NCBI GenBank assembly: GCA_900708905.1
Contig: CAADRB010000009.1
Span: forward strand, 1,806,844-1,870,843
Length of the DNA stretch: 64,000 nt
Direction of reading: 5' to 3'
Source: Hymenolepis diminuta
Taxonomy: Eukaryota > Platyhelminthes > Cestoda > Cyclophyllidea > Hymenolepididae
In this document: one piece after another, positions 36,931 through 51,120 of the stretch
Layout: every line of letters begins with the position of its first letter
Numbering within the stretch: the stretch's first letter is position 1
Made by a program: the position numbers and the translations under genes
The notes under the pieces: model-generated
Databases searched by the model: none
What the model saw: the letters and a program-made list of their open reading frames with translations, nothing else
Told to the model about the DNA's origin: nothing

Positions 36931-39900
36931 GATTTTCGTTCATAGATCATTCATTGAGATATTTGAAACTCTCTAAACATCAAGCTCTATGCTTCACTTT
37001 CTCCTCACTTCACGTATGTTCTATTTTAACTTACGAGCTGTTTACTTCAAGATGATTGACATATAAAACTTGCTTCTAATAATATCTATTTAAACACTTA
37101 TCTGGTTGTCGATATCTCAGAGATAAAATGTGCGATTTTTATATATTTTCTTTATTGCACCCATTGCCCTTTCTGCTATCAGATTAATCCGTATTTGCCT
37201 ACTGATTCATACACTTTAATAATAATGAACGACTGTATCTATTTCTTTATCAATTATACCAATTAGTGCTTATCATACAAAACCCAGAAAACCAAGAGAG
37301 AACATCTCATTTCTTCACTACATCTAAATATTTTGTCCATTCTAGCTGTTTAGATAGATAATCGACATACACTTGAGGGCAGAGAAAAGTCAGTCATAAA
37401 CTCAGGTCGCTCTCTCTTAATGAGAGCTAATCATTGGGTCAGACATTGTGACTACGTATATCACAATAGTTGTATGTCGCATTAATATTATATACAATTA
37501 ACTGAATTAACTATTATTAATTTTAAATTTATTAAACATGTTAACCTGAAAAAATGGAGTTAAAGGAGCCTTCCTTTCCTGAGGTGGGTTTATTTGTAAA
37601 CGTATTTGCGTCGTAGTATCTAAACGCTTTTTTCGATTTTGATGTTTGACATATGTCAGAACTTAACATACGCCACATCACTCTTCTCTTAAATTTGCAT
37701 TTAAGATTAATCACCCGTTTTCGTTAGAAGAACAAAACCATAATTTTCTTTTTCCCCCTAAGGTGTCACAAGGTCATTAGACACCTTAACCGCTCGATAG
37801 CATAATTTGAAGGAGCTTGTCTATCAGTATGCACATATGCAGCGGCTAAAGGAAATATCTACTCTTCCTTCAAGCAAATAAATTAAGAAACCCTCGGCGA
37901 CCCAGCACTCAGTGCTATATAGTGCATTTGTCTTTTTACATCCAATCTGTTTTCAAATTTGAGGATAAAAGAGAACTTACATTCAACAGCGTTTCGATTA
38001 ATTGAATTTGTTTGTTGTTGTATTGCGTTACCGCAAGACAAATTTAAAATGGCAGACAGAAAACTAACTGCTGCAAAAAAATGAGAGAGAATTCAGACAT
38101 CTGACAGTAACATCTATAAATTTACGGTAATTTAAATTATTGAGTCAAAGTGGAAAACTTTTGAAGTGTATTCAGCTGACTCAGATGTACTTCTTGGCAT
38201 AAAAATAGTAAATTAATATCTTGACTTTTCTATTTTACTAACTGGTTCCAATTTTGTTATATTAAATCGAAATTTATTTCGAAATCAAGAAAAAAGCCCA
38301 CTAATGTTTGCTTTCAAATATTAATCAAGTCTACAAAAAGATAAGTGTTTAGAGGAGTGTTTGAGCTCATCTTTTGAAAATTATAACTCTTAAACTCATA
38401 GGAATGCCCTTTGATACTCGCTCTTGGAATTAGAAACTGTCTGCCCTGAATGTAACAGATGAGTAAATTTCCTCCAAACTGTTTAATATCATCTTTAAAA
38501 GACTTACTTTATTGACGACGGAGGACATTGGATTTGTACTACTCACATTTCTTCTCATTCATCTTTACTTTATTTAAGATTTTCTGAATTGCTTCTTATG
38601 CAATATTCATCTTCAACTTACTACCTTTTCAACCATATCGCAATCGCTAGACATCTTCCTTGGCTTCCTTCTACAATCACACACTAATTTCTCTTTATCG
38701 TTCTCTATGATATACTCCAAAACGTATCACATGACATTGACATTTTAAAAATAAATACATTTCACTTTTACCTATTAGAGACGATAATAATATTAGAAGA
38801 GCCCTCTACTACAATAGGGAAATAGTTATGAATCTTATAAATTAACATTCTTGTTTGCTCCCTTAGCACTTCATAAAATCTCCGGTGTTGATGAAAAACG
38901 GATCGTATGATAACTAGCTTAGAATCTACTCAGTAAAAAATGAAAAGGAGAATTAATAATTAAAACTATAGATCATCCGATTGCAGCAGTATGGTAAGTA
39001 CTTTTATTAAGAACAGGAATAACTGATAACGTGTTGAATTGTATTACGTTATATATATGACATCCACAAACGTGATTGAAGGTCACAAGTCCACGATTTG
39101 ACTCAGAATGAACAATTCCCGTTCTGCAGGCGGTTTTGAATTCACTTATTGTTCTTATCTTACTTTAACTATAACCGTTCTTTAAACCAGTTATCTCTGT
39201 AATTGGTATGAAGGGACCTTTATTCCAATAAATGGTCTTTAAAATTGGTAGTTTATTTTTTGGAGTAACTACACAGTGCTATATCAAATGTAATTAAGAA
39301 ATTTCTAGCGGAAATCTGGACCATAGCAGGAATAACGGTGTTTTTCAACACTATAACAGTCAGAAATGCACAAAATTAATGTCAAAAATACGTAAGAAAG
39401 ACTGCTGCTCTAAGCTGGTCGAAAGTATTTCAAAGTATTTTCAACTTGCACTTACAAAGTTCGGCATTTACAAATCCATAGTGATGATTGAGATTCACCA
39501 TAGACCTCTCTTTCATGCAAACCCAAACGCAAATTCCAAATGTGGTATGCAAAGAGATCTAGAATAAACGTATATATTTACTTTCAGCGTGGGACTTTGT
39601 CTACTTTAATAACTCTAAAAGTCGTCCCGTGAATACAAGTTTATCCGATTAGGAAGTTCATGTCCTGTGTGTTTAACAAGAAATTATTTATACGACTCTC
39701 AAAAACCTTCAAAGGGAAGTGATCTTCAAGATTATGAGCTGCATCATAAAGTCTTCCCGTATTGGCCACTGCGTTAAGCCAAGTCGTTCAATGGATGCTT
39801 CTTGTTGACATCGAACCCCTGAGCGCCGATTTGACATTACGTTTTCTAACACTTTCCCGGTTATATTTACCACTATCCATCTTCTTAACAGGAAATATGG

Positions 39901-41159
39901 GAAAAAATTACCCACGTTCAACCTAATTTCGGGACTTTTATAAGATATTAGGGTGGAATATGGAGCAATTTGATCAACTGATTAGTATGGGCTCTCATGT
40001 GGGATCAAAAGGACAAAAATAAGTAAAAATTTTAATATATTGAAAGTTGGCATCTTGTATTTAGGTAATTTATGAGAAAGATGCATGGGATTAGCGTAGG
40101 ATTGCACACTCAGGTACAATTAATTTAATATCCTCAGGATAAGTCAGGATGGAACGGCGTACCGTATAATTGCCCTCATCATGGGATATGGGAAAAATAG
40201 TGGTAACTGTGATCTCCAAAGCCGGTAAGATTCGTCACAATATCTTAAAGGAGCAATGTATTTTCACTTGAGATTATAACATCATGTATCTTATTTGAAA
40301 CCTTTGCCTTTAAATACTGTTCTTTATTGTATTAGATATATGTATATGCATAATAAATTAAAATATTAAGTATACTAAAGGAAAGTAAAATAGAGTTCGC
40401 TTGCTTAGTGGTCATTACACAACATAAAGCTTGGTCTTGTAGTTGCTGCTTGATTTTTAAAGAAGATTATTTTACACTGAGTTCAAAAGCGAAAAATTAA
40501 GTACTTTCAGCAACACAAATTTAATTTACTTCTTCCATTCACTTAGGGTATGCAGTACCCTTATGTTACCTTATGACACTTAACACAATATGGCATTTAA
40601 ATAAGTGATGTCTTTACCATAAAATGACTGTTGTGACCCGATTGAATGATATCATTCAAGGTTATAAGCTGAACTGAATGTTCAGTCATCCCCAGCGTGA
40701 ACTTTATGTGACCTGAGACTTTACGTCCCCGTTTTCTGCTTCCGCCTTCCTCTTCCACTCCACCACCTCCCCAGTACCACTAAGTGCGTATATCTCTTCT
40801 CAAAAATGTTATAATCATAAATCTTCATTTAAAACCCTAACGTCTAGCCAATCCATCCATGTTAAATTGCCCTCTCGTTGCTCCTGGTTCTTCCCAATAA
40901 ATCTTACTCTGCACAGACTTACCTATTTGTCAGGTTTGTGCGATAATAATTGTGATAAGTCTGGATGAAACTAACGTAACCAGATGCTTCAAACTTAGAC
41001 TTATATAACTTAGCTTTCCAATCTCCTTTAAGATAATAGTCAACTGTTGTAATGTAGATCTCAAAGATTGATAACTGTGAGCTTATTAAGTGATTATTCG
41101 TGATAGAATAACGTAATTTACTACGTCTTTCACTAACTTTCATGTCAACAAGTACGAAC

Positions 41160-41390
41160 GTACTTATTCATATGCAGAGTGGGTCAATTAGCCAATTATG
41201 GGATAGCAGTGGTCATCGGATTGCTCAGGAAAAATAGTCATTTTAATATCCCTTCCTGAGAAAGAATTGTGACCACTGTGGTCGTTTTCACTCACCCTTT
41301 GTACTCTATATTTTTCTTGATCCACATTTTCATATTTCATACATCTAAAAGACCTTTTAACATTATATATTAGTTCGTCTTATTTATACA
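41160..41390 (-). repeat. Dispersed repeat family R1, copy d (truncated)
   Basis: On the minus strand it carries the opening block (AGATGTATGAAATATGAAAA, then GGATCAAG) and a block like GATCCACTTTGTATG of copy b, but lacks the closing GC-rich end. It also holds an imperfect inverted repeat: CAGTGGTCA near 41210 pairs with TGACCACTG near 41270. Confidence 0.35.
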
Positions 41391-43544
41391 ATGTTTATTA
41401 ATAATGACTTATTTAGACCACACTTTATACAACAGTTTAATTTAGTTAACTTTCATAATGCACTTTACGCGCACAAAAATGTTCTTACCTAAGTGAATAT
41501 TGTGAACTAATGGATCTTTATTATTGAAATGCTATTCAGAAGCCCTTTAAGTACAGTTTGTTGATGAAGTTGATATTTTATTTTGTGTGATACGTAGACT
41601 ACTCCTTGGACACTAAGATTCTTTGCAGATTAAAATATTATCGAATACAACAAGGGTGCAAAGAAGAAGTTGGCCATGCAATAAATCTTCTTATTTTTGC
41701 GCTGCCAGATGTGTATGTTCACCTAATTATTCCAAATTCAATGCTGCTCTGCGAAATAGAGTGAATATAACCTTCAGAACTAAATCAAAATACTGAAACA
41801 CCAACTATGACGTCTCACAGAAATCTCTCTTTCTCTCACTACAACGTATTAGAACTTGAAGGCCATATATTCTATTGTTTAATTCGTATCCTCGACACTA
41901 TTTTTCAATTAAAGTGACTTATTTTAAAGTAACTAAATTATGTCGTAGTGTATCATCGTATCTAAATTTCAACGTTTCATCTGATCCCTCAATCAAATTC
42001 AGTAGGGCAACCCATCTCTCCTAAAATGTGATAATCCTTATTAAATTAATGACTCCTTCAAACGTGCATGCATGTAAATAATTAAATGTATTAATTGTGA
42101 TATATTTCTTCATGACACAAACTAATAATCGCAAGTTTAGAAATAACCGCGCCATAGTACTACCGAGGGCGTTTAGTTTATAATAATAAATAATCATGCT
42201 CTTCCCTCGTGTATATAATAAAAAGATTATCATCATCAGTCTACGATTCTTAAGCGGTTGAATATTCTCATATAATCACCAAATTTTTCCTTTTCAACGT
42301 TGGAACCTGGATACGCGATTGACCCAAATCCATAGATCCCAGTGTCTTGACATATGCCTGTACTGAGTCCGATTACAAAGACTGGCTAAACATCCTGATC
42401 TCAATCCCCATGGAGTTGAAATCCCACCTTCTTCCATTCCGTTGTCTGTAGAACACCCAAATGAATCTCACAATGAATGTTTCAGGTTACAGCACTCTTG
42501 GCATAATGCAACGGCTATTTGCATCCAACTATCTTCCAAATGTAAACACAAATGCAAGGTAATTAAAGGGATAGCCTTTTACAGTCTCCAAATGTTTAAA
42601 TGTTCGGAACCACACCAAGTTATTGGCACAGTGTGTGTTCAAGTGCAAAGATGATAGAGCTTAAATACAGAAACACATACTCAGAAAGATGCAAAGACCA
42701 TCCATGAATATTATGCTAAACTCAGAGCCCCCGGATTTCATAATAAGATCGCGAGTGGATTACGTGCGCGTGATTTTGATTTCAAATTTACCCTACACAT
42801 TGTCTTTCACATGTCTTTTTAACGGTACAGCACGTTAAGAATTGTATAATTTTTCCTGTTGAGATGAACGAATGAGTAGATTTACGGAGCTAATTGGCAT
42901 ATTTTCGAGTCTGGCAAAGCTTGGATATAAAGGGTCAAAAAAGTTCATTTAAAATGGGTGTGTATTCACGTCAATGCTATGAAATTTGATGTTGATGATT
43001 AACATAAACGATTAATTTATTCTACGACAAGATCATTTTTCACTTTTTACATGCCCGAAACTGGTTAAGATTCACTAAATTTTGCAAATAATGCGATGAG
43101 AAATTATGGAAATTGGATGCACTTCCGTCTCGTTCGCTCATTCACGTACTGTGTCTGATCTAGATTGTCTGCGCTTTCAGCATATCTAGATGTGCAACTT
43201 CAAGTTCTTGAATTCACTAAACTTCACTACGCATTTAGATTTAATAACAGGAACTTTCGTATATATTTTAAGAATTGCGAAATGTTTTTACGAAATAAAC
43301 CTCACCAAAATCCTTCAACAGACTATTTCTACGAAGATATTTTGATGAAAATGGTAAATTTGAAGTTTATATGCTGTTTTTAAACCAGTTATAAAATGCG
43401 ATTAAATAGTTATACCCTTTTAATTCTAAATTCAATTTTTCCCGGTCATATTGATTAAGAATCAGCCAAGTTATTAAAAAGTGTTGCATAGACAAGCGCC
43501 TTTCATTATTATTGGTATTTAATTGTTCATTTGAGTGTTTGTAT

Positions 43545-43615
43545 TTTGTATAACGGTAACTAAGATCATACCTTTGGGATTTCGCGTGTAGTTCCTAATA
43601 TGCAACTCTCTAGTG
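43545..43615 (+). repeat. Dispersed repeat R3, copy b
   Basis: Counterpart of the 36857-36930 segment; similarity includes the following CCTAATA versus CCCAATA. Confidence 0.35.
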
Positions 43616-44309
43616 TGCCCTTGCAATACGCAGTTTAAAAGAAGTTTAATATTATTCAAGAGGAACAATAGTGACTGAGTACTAAAAGTAACTCATAAAC
43701 TCTTTATTTCAATACTGACATTGGTTTTTCGGCAGTGGACTTCATAGCCAATATCATTCCTTAATAGTGGGTAAAATATAATCTCTACGAGAATTTGACA
43801 AATCTTACCTTTTTCTAATCATGTTTTCAACAGGTCACCAAAAGTTGGCAGGTCAGTTTTCCCATCTCTGAATAGTAATCCCCTCACAACACTGATTTAT
43901 CGAAAGATATTAATTAACGATATGCTTTTACGCAACATATTGTTTAGTTAGTTAGTCAATAATTGCAACGATAGTTTGTTCACAAGTACTTTAATATGCA
44001 CAGATGTGTGAGTGAGAATCCAAGAATCGATAGTACAATGCGTAGAGAATGAAGCTTACGAGTTTCTTTCGAGTGCATCGAAATATTCGATTAGGCTTCC
44101 TAACAGAAAATGACTCTGGGACAAATGTCAAAATTATTATCTCTTGCGACTCCAATACGCATTTCATTTCTATCGATATGATAGATAGAATCGTTCATCT
44201 TACTAACCACCTACATAATTAACTGTTCTTATAGCGTTCCTATTAGCATCTGGTTCTTCCTCTTTTGTCCACGCAGTAATTATTGTCTATTAACCTACTA
44301 AGCCTCAGA

Positions 44310-44475
44310 CTGTTCGGATAAAACTACCGGTTGTACCGATTTCACTTAGTTTAATTCTAATAGTATGCGGACAAATATGACGCAACGTTGTAGGGTCTAT
44401 GTTTCGTCCCATGATGGATAATTCACATTCCACTTCAGTTCAACCATCTTTATTACCGATATGCGAATGCCCGCT
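44310..44475 (+). repeat. Dispersed repeat R2, copy a
   Basis: Starts TTCGGATAAAACTACC and continues with CTTAGTTTAATTCTAATAGT; both blocks recur at 46330-46495 in the same order. Ends near ATATGCGAA. No coding frame. Confidence 0.5.
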
Positions 44476-46329
44476 GTTAGTAAAATACTAATTGAATTGG
44501 CCTTCAATCTCCTATTATTGGGGGAGACTTTAGTTCTGAAAATAACCCTTGTCAGAATAATAAAGCATTTTGGAGTAAAATGCTTAAGTGAAGTAGCTGG
44601 AAAATTATTCTAATTTGATGATTAAGTCTTGAGAGAATATATGCTTTTATGAATTCGTACACTATATATGAGAGCACCATAACTCATGCGTTATCGATTG
44701 GTTGCTTGAAAGAAATGGTGTTAAAGTGTTTTTTTGAGCTGTTCACAACGCATGGTCCCTAGAAAGGTTATTGTTGAGGCTAGAATCTCTTAGTTTTCCA
44801 GTTAACATCTACTGATTGACATGTTTATTTCTGTAACTTACGGCATAAAAAATTATCGAATTTTTCACAAAAGGAAAAATCGATTGGAGACTACAGTTTA
44901 CAAAACACAACTCTCTACATTTTCCATACGGATTTGTGATGAAAGATGAAATTCGACATGTCATAATAAATTTACATTCCTAATCACCTTTGAAATCTAC
45001 TGAAGTTTGTTGTATTGGGCGGAATACTCTACTCTTTTTTCTAGTCATGCTTTCATATAATAATGTGGACCCTGACTCTACAATATACATGACACTTGGA
45101 TAGTTCGCGAAGATTAGACAGCTAATCGGAGCACTTTAAGATCTATAACAACCGCAAAATCTGCATTAATTAGAACATTCATTGAACCATACCTTCACAT
45201 AACCAGCACTCTGACATTCATCAATTAAGAAGTGACGATTTATCACGAACAGAGAGTTTGCATCAAAATCACGTAGAATGACTGAAAATAACAGACACAG
45301 AGGATTTTTTGCTCTTGTCATTCAACTATTTGTTTTAAGGGTTTATTTGACTCGAATTTTGTGCACTTTTTTATCGTCTTGGTGACAGAGCACCACACCC
45401 TTTCAAGAATAAATCAAGGTCAGTGTTACTTTTTAAATACGCATGAATATAATTTTCAAGAAGGGAGACTTGCCCAAATAGCAAAACGACAGAAATGATA
45501 CTGTGGGAATGCATATAGCAATTCACCTGCGACTTTTCACTCCATGCTATTCTCTGGTATTCTGCCAATATGCGGAAATGCTGACGATTGGACATGAGTG
45601 ATATCCCTAGATGAATATATATCTAAGATAAAAAGCTTGATATAATGTAATGTGAACTGGGGCTGCATGGAGAGAATAAGTCAGGTCACTAATATCGCTG
45701 AAACAGTTTGGAGATTGTCAGGAAATTCACCCCAATTTATTAATAGTAGTGTTGAGTTTGTACGTAAACATTTTTTGTGAGACGTCAGTAATATCTGATT
45801 GTGGATGCATAATTCTATGCACGGACCTGGACCATCTGGGTGGGATACAATGAATCGCGTTTTATTGTTCTCTATTTCCTGGCATTTGCTCTCTATAGCG
45901 AAATCTAATATCAGCATTTGAAGGTTTCCGACACATTTTATTCATGTCGAAATTAAAGTTCTCTTCTTTGGTACTTTTATGGTGATAACACCAAAATAAG
46001 TTGGTGCGTAATGGATATATTTAAGGACGCTATAGTTTTATATTCACTAACAAAGTAAAATTTCTAAGCTGTTGCTTCTCCAGTCTTCACTACAAATGAT
46101 GGTAAATAGAGAGAGGGACAGGGATTGCAAGTTCTCATTGGAAGAGAACAGCAAGAGGGCTTACATTAAGATGTGACCATAGATTAAATAATAATGGTAA
46201 ATATTACGTTGTGGGACAGTATGAGAAAATTAAGTGTATAGCTTGAAGGAAGAGGAGTGAGTTCTATTTAATACAGTAAGTAAGAGATTTGAGAAAAGCG
46301 ATAAGCAAATTAAGAGATCAGGTAACTAT

Positions 46330-46495
46330 GTATATTCGGATAAAATGACCACTATACCAATTTATCTTAGTTTAATTCTGATAGTATGGTGAATGGAGAA
46401 CATTTTAGAATTAAATGAGGTTTATGTGCACATCCTTCATTGTATCGTTATCCTCAATACATCCAATATGCGAAAAGTGTATTAATTAAGGAAAG
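46330..46495 (+). repeat. Dispersed repeat R2, copy b
   Basis: Counterpart of 44310-44475 (TTCGGATAAAATGACC, CTTAGTTTAATTCTGATAGT, then ATATGCGAA). It lies just left of R1 copy c. Confidence 0.5.
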
Positions 46496-46611
46496 TTAAA
46501 ATACAGAAGGCTATTACAGAGCCTTTGTCTTTGTTTGTCACCTAAACAAACTTAAAAATCATTTATATCCGAGATGGTATGTGCTTTTTTCTATTCATAA
46601 TATTATGAAAG

Positions 46612-46868
46612 TAATTCAGCACACATTATAAGTAGGCTCGCAATCTTGCTACACCAAAGGGAAACGCACACATCAGAGCGTGCACCAGTATGGATGCCTA
46701 ACGTTGGAGGTCAGTGTGGCTATTGAATAGACATATCCAGCTTCATGGCCCCGCTTGAGGTGGAGGATTATGATCATGCTGGCAAGATGGCCGCTCCTCC
46801 CTAACCTTTTTCTTAAAATGATCTTGGTCCATATTTCTACTTTTCGTACATCTTACAAGAATTTATAT
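46612..46868 (-). repeat. Dispersed repeat family R1, copy c
   Basis: Minus-strand copy: starts near 46868 with CTTGTAAGATGTACGAAAAG, then GGACCAAGATCA, and ends near 46612 with GCAAGATTGCGAGCCTACTT, closely matching copy a. The middle is GC-rich with short inverted segments. Confidence 0.5.
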
Positions 46869-47120
46869 CCTTTCATAATGCTCGCCTTATCTACATGACG
46901 TTCCTTAAAAAAGACCTATGAAGACAGTTGAATTTGCCCGGTGGGTTGGATTCTGGAGACAACTTTATATTTACGACCCTAGTGGGTTCTAATAATATTT
47001 TCTTCCCATCGAGTGGTGATTAATTTTAAATTATATATCGTGCTCATAGTCTATTTATACACTTGAGCAAAAATCGTGACTTGATTTCTCTTATATACGA
47101 AGTATATATACGTATACGAA

Positions 47121-47153
<33 letters not shown>
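47121..47153. repeat. (TA)n microsatellite with duplicated flank
   Basis: About sixteen TA units. The unit TACGAAGTATATATA also stands just to the left (near 47098), so the array probably grew from a local duplication. Confidence 0.85.
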
Positions 47154-47154
<1 letters not shown>

Positions 47155-48830
47155 TTACGAATTTCCTTCTGCCCCTATTAAATTGAGTTGGTTTTCGGTA
47201 ATTAAAGCGGACCAATACCAAACCTATATCTTTCTTACCGTTTTACGAACGTTCTCCAAACATTTTGCGTATATAGGTCTAATTGATTCTATGAAGATGC
47301 GTATTCAAATTGGCTGATTTTCATCATAACTTCCGATTCGGTTGAATTTGTCTAGTAATTTGGCGCCAATATTAGTGTGAAATTTGACAATTCTTCTTGA
47401 TAATGATCTGTCTGAATAACAGTTACTCGAGCCAGTTAGCAGGAAAGGATCCAATAACAATACCACTAAAGTACAATGTAAGTATCGTTAGATTAAGTAA
47501 ACGTCTCCAATTTAATTAACTTACCCAGCATCCATCCCTGTCTTCTTGGCGAAAGTGCATGCGTGGCGTAAGTCAAAGTAAGAAGGTAGCGATTATTCAA
47601 AGAATAGAGATTCTGAACTAATCAGAAAAACTGTAAATATTTGCATAAGTGCCGGAGAAAATTATTTAATTAATAAATTAATTTAATTTCTTGATCGATT
47701 TTCTTTACCTTTACATGCCTGGTTTTGATATAGACAATCCTAGGTGGGTAAGCATTTGTGGTGATTTCCTACAGATTATTACTCATCTTCATTGTCATCT
47801 TATCGCATTTTATCCCTTTTCCATTTAAATAATTATATATATAGCTATATTTTTGAGCTCAATTTTTTAAAAATAATTTCTTATTTTTCTGTTTAGTCAC
47901 TTTACTTCAAGATAAATACCTATCATAAAAGTGAAATATTATGATTTTGATACTAAAGAGTCTTTCCTGTTGACCAAGGGTGGAAATTAAGTTCCAATAT
48001 TCCTTAAAACGATTTTCTATTGACCTGCTAAATTTATTTTGCGGTTCAATTTCAAAATTTCGAGCGATCGATTGCTGACAGGTGGTGATTTTTCACAAAT
48101 GCATGTTTGAATTCACAAACAAAATTAAATTTGTTTATAGCAGAAGAAAGGTTACATTTGTAACAACTTCGATTTTATAAGGTAAGTTGATAGTGATAAC
48201 TATCTCCTCATCAGCTCTGCAGTGTAGTAAGTTGGGTGAAATTAAGATGGTCATTTTTACCTCCACTTCAATTAATGGTGGAAAAGTTTTTAATGGCTAG
48301 TGTTCACACACTGCAAAGAGGAAGTTTAACTTTCATGTATTTTAGATCGGATTTTAGTGTTTGAATTTTACATTAACTCTGCTGTCCAAGCTCATAAGAT
48401 TTAAAACGACCAGAACATAATTTTGATGAGTTTACTCCCTACCCGTATTCGCTTGACTTTTCACATTTCGGTTTTTCCTCAGCAATTTGTAAAATATATT
48501 TAATGCTATTAAACAAATTTAGATAACAACATGAAAGAAAATGCTTCACGTTTATATTTATCATGGGAAGGTCCGCCAATATCGTGAGATCTCCCGAAAT
48601 TTTCATTGATTTTAAAAGTAGTTGCCGGTGAGTGCAAACCTGTTCTCATCCACGTTAATTATTTACCCTTTTATCCACTTTCTGCTCGCACTGTTTTACA
48701 GTTTTGACGTGTTTGTGCATATTTTCGAAGAAAACCCTAGCGATTTTATATAACTTCCACATAATCGAAGGCGATGATGACTCTAGTATCACAAGATGAG
48801 AATTTCAAACAACTTATTAAGTTGAAATGT
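47154..48830. other. Gene-poor interval
   Basis: No supported gene. A splice-flanked open stretch near 48140-48180 (QKKGYICNNFDFI, donor GTAAGT) stands alone. Confidence 0.3.
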
Positions 48831-48839
48831 GAAATGAAG

Positions 48840-49340
48840 TTTATTAGATAAAAGCCACTTTCATCATTTTCAAATTTGCAGGGAAAAATTTTATCTTAAA
48901 TCCTTTGCTTGTTGCAGTTGGGGCTACAATTAATGGCTGGCAACTAACAGCAAACAACAGCTCCAAAAAGTAGAATGCGAAGAGTTGTGTAGGCCAAAGT
49001 GTGCTGATTAAACCATGATGAGGAATCGAGCGAATAGGAGAGAGATGAGGGAGGGAGGAGATGAGAGGGAAGCTTACGAGCCAATAACTGACAGGAATTT
49101 TATGTGAGTGGGGATACAATGATAGTTCATTTAAGTCACTTTGGAAGAACGCGCACGAGGTATGAGTGCATCTGTACTTTTAAATGAAACCGTACAGTTA
49201 GGAAAAAAGAAGATTTGATAAACTTCTCTATACATAACAGATAGGTATTTGAGACATAAAGACGAAAAATAAACGTATTTTCATTGTAAATGTGACCAAG
49301 ACATAGTTTTGGAAATGCAGAGGGTCATCCTTCAAGCTGA
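48840..49340 (+). repeat. Repeat family R4, solitary diverged copy
   Basis: Aligns over about 480 bp with 52420-52893. Shared blocks in order: AGTAGAATGCGAAGAGTTG, GGCCAAAGTGTGCTGATTAA, the purine-rich GAGAGATGAGGGAGGG tract, TGAGTGCATCTGTACTTTT and TTTTGGAAATGCA. Identity by eye is about three quarters. No coding potential beyond fortuitous antisense frames. Confidence 0.6.
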
Positions 49341-51120
49341 TGTGTGGGTATCCATCCCTCATTGTCACCAGATATGATGCATTTGACAAAAAAGGTAATT
49401 CCAAATACACCAGACATCTTTTCTCGTTTTCGATTGGGAATTTAAGGGCAAAATTATCGTCTTGGAAGCCCTACAACGATTCTAGATTTGACTATCAAAT
49501 TGGCATCGTTCCAGCCAGAAAAACTGCCATAGGTTTAGATTTACGAATACTGATTGCAACACGATGAATCAACTTCAAATCAGACGTTTTCTAGACAGAT
49601 AAACCTAACTGCAATTTAAAGCACCGGTCTTTTCCAAATTCTATTAACATATCTTGCCGATTTTCATTTTTAAATATCCCATCGATAATCTCTTCTAGAG
49701 AAATGATACCATTGCAATGGTCTATCAATATTACTACAGAGAAAACTCTCCGCTAAAATCCGGTGCCAGTGATCGGTGTGTTAGCAGTCCATGGAGTGGC
49801 ATTGGCGCCTTTAAATTTAAACACTTAAAAAATAAATCTCCTTATCAGCTGATATAATTAACTCCCTCATCCTAAATTGGCCGTCCCACCTCAATAGGAC
49901 CGTCGATCATGTAGTTTTTTCTATCGCATACTAGTCTTATTCTGTCCACCCCCAACTTGATTACTGACAAAAATAAGCTATTTTGAGAACGATTTCTGAG
50001 CCTTCCATCTTGCTTTTTTCAGGTCTAGTTAAAACCTAAGACAGCTAATTCCGAAAAAGGATGACAGAAAATAAATAGATGGATTTTACCAAACTAACTC
50101 TATTGGACAATAAACGTCACTTATTGATTTGACTTCAGGAACATAAAACAATGAATTATTCAAAATTGAATTATGTACAATATGAATTCCAAATCTAGAT
50201 AAGATAAGACCCCTTTTATACTTTTGTTTTATTCCCAAAGCTTTTTATCCTTCTTCCCTTATCTTTACATGATTTCAGTTGCTTCCTCATGACGGAAAAT
50301 TATGAATTTTTTTGTATTATCTAGGGTTAAAATAACAGTCTGATTACGGTCGAATACTTACTGATACAATATAAGAATGACTGCTTTTGCAACTGATTAT
50401 CACAAAATAATCAGTTAAATTAGTTGAAAATCGCATAAATTACATAATCATAACGTATTCCGGGTTTATTCGGGTAAGTAAATTCGACATTTTAATGATA
50501 GCATTGTCGCCAATTCATTCAGACATTTCAATTTTAGACTTAATTGACAGAACACTTTTGTAATTATCTAATTACATTGCTATATTTTTTGAAATAAGAG
50601 GTATTACTTTCAGTATACGCAAAAAATCTCCAAATACATCAATATACAATTACGTCTTGAAATAGAATAATTGATAGTTAATCTTCCTCTAGTTCACAAC
50701 AGTTGAAAAAATAATAATAATTTAATAGAGAAAAGGACAGAGAGTTCCATGGAATTGTGTCCTGTTGATTATGTAAATGAAATTGCGTCTGAAAGGATGC
50801 AAATCACCTCAACACGCATAGACATACATTGTTCTTTAGTCTGCGGATGACTTACCATAATGCTTAGTGATTTACAAACGCAGACAGTTGTAAGCTACAA
50901 AGCACGTTGGAAATAGGCTAAGCCAATACTTGTGCCAATCTGTATGAACGAACATGCCTGTAGGTAGAGTTGACCAATCGCATCCGCTCACCTGCACGTT
51001 ATTAGATTGACAAGTTCAGTTTCCGCTAGGTGGGTCGTCATCACTCCTACAACTGCAGGTAGTTCCGTGGATTTTAGTTTCTCCACTTTAAGAATTCACA
51101 TTGATAAAGGGAGAGAAAGA
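49341..51120. other. AT-rich interval, no supported gene
   Basis: Only a 75-codon plus-strand open frame at 49340-49567 of no recognised family. Nothing else stands out. Confidence 0.35.

Larger units (their letters stand above)
36061..44309. other. Gene-poor AT-rich interval
   Basis: No gene I can support. Besides the repeats listed separately, two splice-flanked open stretches were seen on the plus strand (36133-36185 and 37183-37266), but they cannot be joined to anything. Confidence 0.35.

Noticed and set aside
37183..37266. Open stretch after a strong acceptor, ending in TAG (also 36133-36185)
   Set aside because: No upstream exon with a matching phase could be found, so it cannot be called part of a gene.
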